Below are positions 9,572-17,783 of a stretch of 17,783 nucleotides of DNA, piece after piece. Each line of letters opens with the position of its first letter. Position 1 is the first letter of the stretch. The stretch comes from Diplocarpon mali. Its lineage: Eukaryota; Ascomycota; Leotiomycetes; Helotiales; Drepanopezizaceae. The translations under genes were made by a program, and so were the position numbers. The notes under the pieces were generated by a model, which saw nothing but the letters and a program-made list of their open reading frames with translations, did no database searches and was not told the DNA's origin. Location of the stretch: NCBI GenBank assembly GCA_024741835.1, contig JAENRP010000566.1, positions 1 through 17,783 on the forward strand, given 5' to 3'.

Positions 9572-11280
9572 GGACGAAAACGTTATATAAGGACCTCTTA
9601 CTTTAAGAGAATCAACCTTAAGATAATAACGCTAGCACCTCTTGAGTTGAGCAACCTCTTAATTAGAGAGGATACCTTATAAAACCCTATAGACGACGAA
9701 TCTCTTATACTAGTCGACTTTGCTAATAAGCCTCGACTAGCCCTCTCTTTAAAATAAACCTTATATAATATAGAAGATATATTAACCTCCTTTAAATAAG
9801 AAGCTTTAATCCGACCTATCTCTTATACTAATATAAAGGCTAAGAGAGACGACTTCTTTATATTATTAGGGTTCTAAACTAAGGCAGGCAAGAGATCTGC
9901 TATATATAAGGATCGATTAGCAATAGAGGAATGCCTAGTAGAATACTACTATTAATATATTAAATAATAAGATTTAATAGTTTAGAGTTTTTATAATTAT
10001 ATTTAAAAGATAAAGGAAGCGACTATACTTATAATTGCGCAGCTGTAAGAAGAGCTTAGAACAACCTAAGAGACTAGTGCATATTAGAAGAACTTAGCAG
10101 AAGAGTAATAATATATAAACTCAATCAACTAGCTGGCTACTCCTACTTTATAAAGCCGACCTCTCTTTGAAAATCCCTATAGAGATCCTCCTACCGCCTA
10201 GCTTAAATAGCCTATCGAATAGGAATCCTACTCTAATACTCCTGACTTTAAAGGATAGAGTTGAACCTTTAAACCTAGTTACTAGGTCTGCTTAGCAAAG
10301 ATCAAAGATCTAAACCCCTTCTTAAGTAAAGGAGATATAAAGGTTAAGGACTAGATCTTTGATATATAGTAAAAGATAAAGGTTAATTATATAGAGTTCC
10401 CTAACGAATCGGTCGCTTTAGCATATGCTACTAGTTTGATAATAAGAGACGCTTAAAGCTTAATCTAAGATTAGCTTATAAAAGGATCTATTAGATAAAT
10501 TAAGACAGCTGCGCAGCTATTCTAAATCTTATAAAGGGCCTATAGAGTTAGTAAAAAAACAAAGCGATAGATAGCTAAAGACGATTGGATAAAGCTTAAA
10601 TAGGGAAATACCCCCTTTATAGCCTTTTAGGCCGACTTCTGCAGACTAGCTTTTAAACTAGGGAAGTCGACTAGCGACTAATATAAGGCGCTCTAAGATA
10701 AGGTAAAAGTATCTTTACTAAAGCAACTTTCTAATTGAAAGTTCAATTACCTTAGAGACTTAGCCGAATAGTTTATAGATAAGGAGAATCGATAACTCCG
10801 CCTCTTACTATAACATTCTAACTATAATAAGTATTAGGCTAAAACTTCTAACCGGCCCTCTTCTATCTTATAATAAATAGGACCTATATGCTATAAATAA
10901 GCCCTAAGCCGTCCTTAAAAGGAATTAAACACTACCCTTAGACCTTTAGGACCTAGAGATAATAAACGCGCCTCTTACGACCGAACCCTAAAGACCGACG
11001 ACACTTGCTATAAGTATAGATAAAAAGGGCACTATAGCCAAGACTGCCTTAAATAATATAAGATCATATTAGTAGAGAAAGGCTGCGATAAACTAGAGAA
11101 TAATACTAAGATAATAGATAATATAAAGGAATTGGGAAATGAATCACTTTAGGATTTTAGGTATTACTCTTAAAGTGCAACTGATATTAGGAATTAGTCG
11201 ACCTATCTAGGCTAATTAAAGGCTAGCAATTCATAACCTAGTACCGACTCTATTAAAAAGGGCGCTATACTAACCTAATA
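9572..11280 (+). pseudogene. gag: Gypsy gag with zinc knuckle, RIP-inactivated
   Basis: One frame can be followed from about 9572 (the true start is unclear) through DDESLILVDFANKPR (about 9692-9736), a Gln/Glu-rich helical part (about 10020-10130), and a capsid-like region with segments such as YKALQDKVKVSLLKQL if the Q stop is allowed (about 10680-10735). It reaches a zinc knuckle at 11006-11044. There the sequence reads C-Y-K-Y-R-stop-K-G-H-Y-S-Q-D-C, which is CX2CX4HX4C with the second Cys mutated to Tyr and one Gln to a stop. The frame stays protein-like past the knuckle and overlaps the start of pol. Stops are TAA or TAG at expected Gln and Trp sites. Gag would form the particle core and bind RNA. 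Confidence 0.8.
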
Positions 11281-14200
11281 GCCCTAATAGACTATAGGGC
11301 TAATGCCTTAGGAATTATTAATTGTAAGATACTCTCCTCTTTAATTATATAGCTAAAGCTACTAACTTACTACCTTAAGAGACTAATCACCTTATAAGGA
11401 TTTGACGGATAACTAAGCGAGGCTATTTCGCAGGTTATACAAATAGATATTACAATTGATAAATATAGTTTTAAAGGATAGTTCTTTTTAGCCGCCGACT
11501 TAGACTTATATAATATAATCTTAAGTCACAAGTGGCTAGCCGAATAAGATATAATTATTAATTGCAAAAGGAAGAAGCTATATTGGCCTAATATTTATCA
11601 ATTGGATTAATAGGACGCCGATTGAAAAGACTAGCGATAGCTTAATAAGACTAGCATCCTTAGACCGCCGAAAGCTCTTAAAGACCCCCTAACTAAGTCT
11701 AAGGATATGCCAATATAGGACTTCGATACCTGCCTAGCTAATTATAAATGATAAAGAGAGGAACTTCATATTAATACCCTCTAACCGATAAATATAGATA
11801 TATTAATAATCTTAGGACTAGCCTTTAGAGTTAGCTTCTATTAAACTAATATTAAGATCAAGTTGGTTATACTTATAGAATTAGATCACCTCTTTAAAAA
11901 AAGAGATAAGAGAATCCCTTATATTTAAACTTAATATAAAGCTATTATTCGCTTATTAGACTTAGGAATAGACTAGACCCTAATTTATATAATAGAAGAG
12001 GAAGAACCCGATACACTTAGTAAGTATAATGCTCTAGGACCTTAAGAGGCCTATAAGTTATACGCCAAGTTACTACCCTTCCTTTATAACCTAGTTATAT
12101 GCTTCTTTAAAAGTGCTGCAAATACACTACCCTTATTGCAGCTAATCAATTATAAGATTGAGTTTAAAGGACTACTACCGATAATAAAAACCGCCTACTT
12201 ATATAAAATGAGCAAGCTTGAACTCGAGAAAATAAAAGAATACCTTATAGACAATTTAAAGAAAGGATTTATACAACTATCTAATACTGCCTTCTTATCG
12301 CTTATCCTATTTATAAAAAAACCCAGAGGCGGCCTGCGGTTCTATATTAACTACTAAGAGTTAAATAGACTTATTAAAAAAGACCAATACCCTTTCCCTT
12401 TAATTATAGAAACCCTTGACCAACTTAAGAATATAATGCTCTTTATAAAGCTTAATATCTACTATATATTCTATCGCATTCTAATAGACCCTGACTTTAT
12501 AATATAAGCAGCCTTTAAGATAAGGTATAGCTCTTTTAAACCGGTAGTACTCCCCTTTAAACTATACAATAGCCTAGCTACCTTTTAATAGTATATTAAT
12601 ACTATCCTAATAGAATACTTAAACGACTTTTACTTTATATATATTAATAATATTTTAATCTTTTTAAAAATTAAAGAAGAGCACTAATGCTATATTAGAT
12701 AAGTCTTAGAAAGACTATATAAAGCTAGCCTATAGGTCGATATTAAAAAGTGCGAATTCGAAGTCATTAGCACTAGATTCCTTAGGTTTATTATCACTAA
12801 CTAAGGAGTATAGGTCGACCCTACTAAGGTTAAGGTTATTAAAGAATAGACCCTTTTCTTAATAAAGAAATAAATGCAATTGTTCTTAAGATTCTATAAC
12901 TTCTACTAAAGATTTATTAAAGCTTATAGTCGAATTGCGCGCCCTCTTAATCAGCTAATAATAAAGGAGACTAGCCTAACGTTCGTCCTAACTAAGGAAT
13001 AATAAGACGCATTTGAATAATTAAAGAAGCGGCTGCTAAATGCGCCTACTTTATTATACTTTAAAAACCACTAACTAATAAGGATCGAGACCGACTGCTT
13101 AGATTTAATAGCAGCTAGAGTACTTAGCTAAAAGGATAAGAACGATAAATAATAGCACCTTATCGCCTTCTTCTTTAAAGGATTGCAGAATATAGAATCA
13201 TATTATAAAATCTATAATAAAGAGATACTAGCAATTATACTAGCTCTAAAAGAATAGGATATAGAGTTGCGAAGTGTATTAAGCTTCTTAATGATTACCG
13301 ATTATAAGGCTTTAAAGTACTTTAAAATTAAAAAACTCCTTAATAAATAATAAATCCGATAGATGGATATACTCTTAAGATATAATTATTAGATTACCTA
13401 TCACTTTAAAAAGGAGAATACAATAGCTAATATACTATTATAAAAAGACGAACTTATACTTATTTAAAAAGCTATAAAAGAAGCCGAGAGAACTTAATAG
13501 CTTTTTAACTTAGCTAGTATTATTTAGGATCGTCTTATAATAGCTTTAGTTAACCTTATAACTTTTAAAGAACGCTCTTCTATTAACAATTTCCGAATAA
13601 TAAAAGAAGTCCTTAATACTAACTAAACCTATAAGTCGCTATAACTAAAGTAAGAGAAAGCTATTAGAAAAGAGACTCCTTAGACCCTATTAGAGGACGG
13701 ACTACTCTTATATAATAGAAGGCTAATAGTTTCTAAGGAACCGGACAATCTTTATACCTGCCTACTTTACTAAATCTATAATAGCATATCGATAGCTTAC
13801 CTTAATAGAACTAAGACTATATAGTTCCTTTAATACTACTACTAGTGGCCTATATATTACTGCAACGCAAAGAGGTATATCGCTAACTATTATAACTACC
13901 GACATTTATACAAACCTTAAGATAAGATGCCAAGACTCCTTAAACTACTACCCGTCCTCTTATATATATAAGACAACCTATCTATAGACTTCTATACTCT
14001 TAGATTAATTAGCAATAGCTGTAATACTATATTTATTATAGTTAACCGACTCTTTAAGCGGCATATCTGCCTACTAATAATAAAGAAGGCTATTATATAG
14101 ACCGCCGCCTTCCTATTTTACTAATATATCTAGAGGTTTAAAGGGAGCCCTTTTACTATTACTAACGACCAAAGACCTTAGTTTATCTCTGACTTTATAA

Positions 14201-15130
14201 ATGAGTTATTAATGCTAGTATAGGTTAAGCTCTAGCTATCGACCTTTGAATATACTTAAATAGATAGATAGACTAAGATTATTAACTAGATAATTAATAT
14301 ATAACTATACCCCTTTATCAACTACTTTTAAGACGATTAGGCCGACTTACTCCTTATTATAGATACTACTAGCGCCGCTTGCCTGAATAAGTCAATTGGC
14401 CTTTCTCCCTTTATAGTCGATTATAGCTATAAACCCTATTTAGATTTTAACTAGACTACTTATACTACTAAGCACTCGAACCCTTAGGAGAAGCTAAATA
14501 AGGAAGAAGCGCAAGCATAGGCCAGAAGAATTAATAAAGTAGTCCAGTTTACTTAAGAATCTATACTAGCAGCTTAAGAGAGATAATCCAAATAAGTAAA
14601 TAAAAAGCGACGCTAACCCGACTTCGGCTTAAGAGACTTGGTATATATTATAAAGAAAGCTTAGAAAATAGACCGACCCTTTGATAAATTCAACTTCCTT
14701 ATTATAGGCCTTTTTAAAATCATTAATCTAATCTACTACTCTTATAAAGTAGACCTACCCCTATTCTATCGAATATATAACATCTTCTATACTAATAGAC
14801 TAAGAAAAGCCGCTAATAACCCTTTGCTTAAGCAGATCAACCTGCTAGTAGAACCTATTATTATTAAAACCTATTTAAAATAGGAAGTCGACTAAATCTT
14901 AGCGTCTAATATATAGTAAAAGCAACTCTATTATAAAATCAGTTAAGTAAGATAGGATCCCGACGATTAATAGTACCTTATTAGCAACTTTAAGAACGCG
15001 GCTATACTACTTAAGAAGTTCTACTCTAACTACCTTAACGCCCTTAGGCCCTTAGCAAGATTGTAGACCTAGCTAGAAGCTGCCTCTAAAGACAAACTCG
15101 ACCTAGACCACCCGTTAGATAATACCCTTA
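11161..15130 (+). pseudogene. pol: Gypsy pol (protease, reverse transcriptase, RNase H, integrase, chromodomain), RIP-inactivated
   Basis: All domains share one frame, -1 relative to gag. The protease active site reads ALID-Y-R-A (11281-11301), a damaged D-[ST/C]-G-A box. The reverse transcriptase (about 12130-12830) has KKPRGGLRF (12316-12342) and a YxDD box now reading YINN (12640-12651). RNase H (about 12950-13450) keeps ETD and TDYKALKYF (13297-13323). The integrase zinc finger (about 13740-13920) has lost His and Cys residues to Tyr. The core keeps Asp at 13987-13989 and 14167-14169, but the expected Glu is Lys (14275-14277); the spacing of 35 residues fits D,D(35)E. A chromodomain remnant (about 14880-15070) shows DPDD and FKNAAILLKKF, with its Trp codons turned to stops. 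The only long open stretch is 12136-12357. The chromodomain would have directed integration to modified chromatin. Confidence 0.88.
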
Positions 15131-15509
15131 AGAACAAAGGTTATTACTAAACGCGCTAGCAATAATAGTAGATACCCTTATAATAACTTAACCTTAATAA
15201 AGATTAAGAATAAAGTGCTAAACGCTAATGCACCTATTTAAAACGCATAATAAAGACTACCCTCCCTTTAAACTATTCTTATGATTCACTGCCTTACTAC
15301 TTACTATTCTTTACTATTCTATTCCTTTGTTTTTAATTCTACGCTAATACTTCTGCCTAGATCTATTCCTTTATAAATACTTCTCCTTCCTACTACCTTT
15401 GCTTTACTTTTATAAATTAATTAACTCGCTCTTTTAACCTACCGCCCTACTGCTATATATTATATTATCGAACTGAACTACTTAACCAACTATTACCATA
15501 AGCGAACTA
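15131..15509 (+). other. Non-coding, pyrimidine-rich leader or LTR-like stretch
   Basis: After the chromodomain remnant there is no coding frame. The stretch 15230-15480 is rich in C and T, with repeated TACTATTC-type runs (about 15296-15326), and has a TATA-like TATTTAAAACGCATAATAAAG (about 15235-15255). It could be the 3' LTR of the Gypsy element, or the promoter and leader of the ORF relic that follows. No matching copy exists on the left side of the Gypsy element. Confidence 0.4.
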
Positions 15510-16364
15510 ATGAATAACCCCTTTCCCTTTAATAATAAGACTACTATACCTACTATTGCGCCTACCGACTCCCTTAACGCATAAGACGATTCTATAATCG
15601 GTATTAATAATGCTATAGCCTTCCTAATAGAGGAGGACCCTATATAGGCTACCCTCGCCTAATAGCTAATAGACGACCAACCTATAATACTAACCAGGCT
15701 AGCTAGAAACACCTCTTCCCCCTTAGCTATAAGTGATATAAATAGCGAATCTGAGAGCGATAAAGATAATAAACCTACGGCCTTGCTATCACTAACGCCC
15801 CTCCTATTTACAGATAAAGATAATAAACCTAATACCTCGCCGACGCTAACCCTAACCCCTTTCCTATTTAGAAATAGCGCTACCCTTAATAAGAAGGTCC
15901 CTCTCAACTAGCTTTGCAATAAGTCAAAGAATAAGAACGACAAAGATAATCGACCTACACCTATTAAGATAAAGAGGGATAGCATACTAATAAAGAGGAA
16001 AGATAGCACAATAATTAAAGAGTTATAACTTAGTAAGTTAAGACTCTTAAGGAATAACCTTTAGAGATAGCTATAATAAAATATCTCTAACTAAGGCGAA
16101 ATATAGGTCAACCTAAGGCCTACTAGATTTAAAGCGTCTGAATAGCATATCTAAAAGACAGTTGTAAAAGTGGTATAAAGCGAGGAACGCCTACTCGCTA
16201 ATATCAATAAAGTGGTCGCGAAGATCAAGGCTAAAGGAGGAACCTTTATATAAGGTGGATATATAGTCTTTATTATACTATTTAAGGCAATCGAGTTTAA
16301 TCGCCTTTATAACAATCTCGACGAATAATCTCGCGAATTGAAGGTGTTAAATATAGAATCATAG
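15510..16364 (+). pseudogene. Broken ORF of unknown function, 285 codons
   Basis: From ATG 15510-15512 a single frame runs to TAG 16362-16364 with about 17 internal stops, mostly TAA/TAG at likely Gln or Trp sites. The N-terminal third is Thr/Pro/Asp/Glu-rich and looks disordered (MNNPFPFNN start, SESESDKDN around 15741-15770). The middle is very Lys/Arg-rich with KIKRD and IKRKD motifs (about 15970-16000), suggesting a nucleic-acid-binding segment. The C-terminal part (about 16155-16340) looks folded, with NINKVVAKIKAKGG and FKAIEFNRLYNN. A tandem duplication of 18-20 residues lies at 15759-15872. I see no retroelement enzyme or zinc finger and do not recognise the family. Candidates are a gag of another element, an accessory ORF of the Gypsy upstream, or a captured gene. 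An antisense open frame at 15659-15907 is a shadow. Confidence 0.5.
15759..15872 (+). repeat. Tandem duplication inside the unknown ORF
   Basis: GATAAAGATAATAAACCT starts both units (15759 and 15813), and each ends in a CCTATTTA tail. The units are 54 and 60 nt, so the 6-nt difference keeps the frame. In protein terms, DKDNKP followed by a Leu/Thr/Pro-rich stretch ending LF is repeated. Confidence 0.8.
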
Positions 16365-16520
16365 CTATACTAGATAAGTAGGAATAGCTAAGGTGGAGTA
16401 GCTATACTAGCTAAGTTGGATTAGAAATCATAGCTATACTAAATTTAGCTATGAACTCTATATCCTAGCTATAAGTTATAGTTCTATATTTAGCTATGAC
16501 TTATAGTACTAAGTTTAGCT
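16350..16520. repeat. Cluster of TAGCTAT direct and inverted repeats
   Basis: TCATAGCTATACTA occurs exactly twice (16359-16372 and 16428-16441). CATAGCTA at 16429-16436 is the inverse of TAGCTATG at 16446-16453 (9-nt gap), and further TAGCTAT-type copies continue to 16520. The cluster begins at the end of the unknown ORF. It resembles the subterminal repeats of a DNA transposon, but no transposase is visible. Confidence 0.6.
16500..16520 (+). repeat. 21-bp direct repeat, left copy
   Basis: This copy matches 17763-17783 in 19 of 21 positions. Both differences are transitions in the RIP direction (G to A, C to T). The common core is TTAGTTTAGCT-like, ending AAGTTTAGCT. Confidence 0.6.
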
Positions 16521-16523
16521 AAA

Positions 16524-16588
16524 ACTATATTATAAATCAAAGGATTACGTATTGCATTACGTATACCTATATTGATTTATAATCTAGT
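16524..16588. repeat. Long inverted repeat with ATTACGTA pair in the loop
   Basis: ATTATAAATCAA (16529-16540) is perfectly complementary to TTGATTTATAAT (16572-16583). With one mismatch the arms extend to 16524-16540 and 16572-16588. The 31-nt loop carries ATTACGTA twice (16544-16551 and 16556-16563), each containing the palindrome TACGTA. Possible readings are a transposon end, a protein-binding site or a MITE-like hairpin. Confidence 0.75.
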
Positions 16589-16828
16589 ATAACTCTAATA
16601 TACTAGAAGGTTTTAAAAGCTTAAGATATTTTATATATATAGATTGCTTTGCTCCTATAGTTAGGAATCAAGCCTCTTAAGTCTTTAAGTTCTTTAACTA
16701 CTACTATTACTTACTACTCAATACTACCTTATACTCTCTTTACTATATCGGCCAGCCCTTATATTTCATATAGTAGCAATTCACTAAAAGGTCTACTGAT
16801 AAGAGATAAGGCGCAGGCGCTTCTTTAT
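16589..16828. other. Non-coding stretch, nothing recognised
   Basis: The stretch is AT-rich with no frame of note. GGAATCAAGCCTCTTAAG at about 16662 loosely resembles the Copia leader repeat (GGAATCATACCTCTTATA), possibly by chance. Confidence 0.4.
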
Positions 16829-17095
16829 AAAATCGAGTTTTTAATATAGCTAATTAGCAACTCGCTAAGGGTAATCCTGCAAAATCGAGTTAGTGCAGCC
16901 AATCAGCAACTCGCTAAGGCCGACCCTATAGAACTTAGCCAACTAGCGACCCGCCTTATAGAACTAAGTTAAGCTTAGCCAACTAGCGACCAGCCCTGCA
17001 AAATCGAGTTAGTGCAGCTAATTAGCAACTCGCTAAGGCCAATCTTGTAGTATTAAGTTAAGCGTAGCTAATTAAGCAACTTGCGCAACTAACCT
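16829..17095. repeat. Minisatellite of six diverged units
   Basis: The units begin at 16829 (52 bp), 16881 (49), 16930 (30), 16960 (40), 17000 (49) and 17049 (about 47). The two 49-bp units starting AAAATCGAGTTAGTGCAGC are almost identical and differ mainly by C/T and G/A transitions. Shared blocks are AAAATCGAG at the start and GCAACTCGCTAAGG in the middle. The 30- and 40-bp units are variants with AACTAGCGACC. The array has more GC than its flanks. Confidence 0.8.
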
Positions 17096-17587
17096 TCGCC
17101 TAATTGATGAATAAGCAATTACTTAAATAGTAACCCTACTTGTTCGGCAAATTACGCGAATTAAGTAATAGAAGGAGCTTCCGTTATAGCTTTTATTAAT
17201 AAAAAGCCAGGTGTAGCTATTATTACTATATATATTAGTAAGCTACTTCCTATAAGACCTCAACTAACCCCCTTAGAGCTTGAAACCAACTATTGAGGCC
17301 TAAGTCCCTGAGATTAAGTACTAGCATAATAAGCTAGTTACCTTTAGAAATAATAGGAAGCGTGTCGCGGACTTAAGTAGCTAAGTAATAAGCTTTTTAA
17401 AAGCTATTATAGCTATATACTAGGCACTATTATCAGTTTCTTATACTAGGGTGCCCAGACCTACGCGGTACTATAGTATAACTCTACCTTATATTTAAGG
17501 TTGAAAGAGGATTGCAAATATAGTACGTTTAGCAATAGGGAGTGGCTATTAGACTAGCTCTTTGTAATTATATTATACTATATATAA

Positions 17588-17644
17588 TAGTATTTACTCT
17601 TAGCTAAGAAGCCATCCTCGGAGAGGGTGCTAAGGGAAATACTA
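17588..17644. repeat. Imperfect hairpin
   Basis: TAGTATTTACTCTTAGC (17588-17604) is nearly complementary to GCTAAGGGAAATACTA (17629-17644). Inside lies a 7-bp stem, CATCCTC 17613-17619 with GAGGGTG 17623-17629, with one G-T pair and a 3-nt loop. The GC-rich tip in an AT-rich region stands out. No tRNA features are present. Confidence 0.5.
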
Positions 17645-17762
17645 TATATATTATATAAGAGAAGGTAAATTAGTAGTTTTATATTAATCTATAAAGGAGT
17701 TATAAGAAAACTCAGCTTCTTTGCTTATTAATATATAAGTGAAATCTTTACTAGTATAGCTT

Positions 17763-17783
17763 CTTATAATATTAAGTTTAGCT
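17763..17783 (+). repeat. 21-bp direct repeat, right copy (at window edge)
   Basis: This is the second copy of the repeat at 16500-16520. It ends exactly at the last base, so the real repeat may be longer. Together the copies bracket about 1.28 kb containing the inverted repeat and the minisatellite. Confidence 0.6.

Larger units (their letters stand above)
9572..15130 (+). mobile_element. Nearly complete Ty3/Gypsy chromovirus-type retrotransposon, RIP-inactivated
   Basis: Gag, protease, reverse transcriptase, RNase H, integrase and a C-terminal chromodomain follow each other on the plus strand, the gene order of Ty3/Gypsy chromoviruses. Gag is in one frame, and all pol domains share the -1 frame. 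LTRs could not be assigned on either side. The element differs from the truncated Gypsy at 1545-3762 in gene details, so these are two families. Confidence 0.85.
17096..17783. other. AT-rich non-coding tail of the window
   Basis: No coding frame or RNA gene is recognised. The stretch contains one hairpin (17588-17644) and ends in the second copy of a 21-bp direct repeat (17763-17783). Confidence 0.4.

Noticed and set aside
12136..12357. Plus-strand open frame of 73 codons as a separate small gene.
   Set aside because: It is simply a stop-free part of the Gypsy reverse transcriptase in the pol frame.
15659..15907. Minus-strand open frame of 82 codons.
   Set aside because: It is antisense to the 15510-16364 ORF relic, whose frame has better protein-like composition and a frame-keeping duplication.
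16829..17095. CRISPR-like or centromeric array.
   Set aside because: The units are contiguous without spacers and of unequal length. A minisatellite explains them, and nothing shows centromere function.
17588..17644. A tRNA or small RNA gene.
   Set aside because: No cloverleaf, T-loop or anticodon arm pattern could be fitted.

Overview
The window reads as a heavily mutated transposon graveyard from a filamentous ascomycete (Pezizomycotina). It is AT-rich and loaded with TpA, while CpA and TpG are scarce and many CpG survive. Every long reading frame is broken by TAG/TAA codons at places where family logic expects Trp or Gln. That is the signature of repeat-induced point mutation (RIP: C to T at CpA on either strand). 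I found no intact gene, rRNA, tRNA, CRISPR array or bacterial-type operon. The retroelement families are typical of fungal genomes.

Layout. 1-1221 (minus) is the relic of an unrecognised protein of at least 407 codons in one frame with about 36 stops, running off the left edge. 1222-1544 is a less mutated stretch with short hairpins. 1545-3470 (plus) is the 3' part of a Ty3/Gypsy pol (RNase H tail, integrase, chromodomain-like tail), followed by a polypurine tract and a probable 292-bp 3' LTR (3471-3762). It abuts a Ty1/Copia element on the minus strand: pol 3770-6935, gag about 7247-8793, and leader plus 5' LTR 8794-9364. The Copia coding region holds an in-frame 13/16-residue tandem repeat array, itself split by a little-mutated LTR-like insertion (about 6936-7246).

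A second, nearly complete Ty3/Gypsy gag-pol follows on the plus strand (9572-15130): gag with zinc knuckle in one frame, then protease, reverse transcriptase, RNase H, integrase and chromodomain in the -1 frame. At 15510-16364 (plus) is another unrecognised ORF relic with a pyrimidine-rich leader. The right end (16350-17783) has inverted repeats, a minisatellite with 30-52 bp units, a hairpin, and a direct repeat ending exactly at the window edge.

The parts do not form a working pathway. They are layers of insertion and inactivation. Both reverse transcriptases have lost the two catalytic Asp of YxDD (now Asn). The Copia integrase has lost all three catalytic acids and the second Gypsy integrase its Glu, whereas the first Gypsy integrase keeps a canonical D,D(35)E. 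I see no convincing new biological system. The best leads are the two unknown ORF relics, the repeat array inside Copia pol, and the little-mutated islands.
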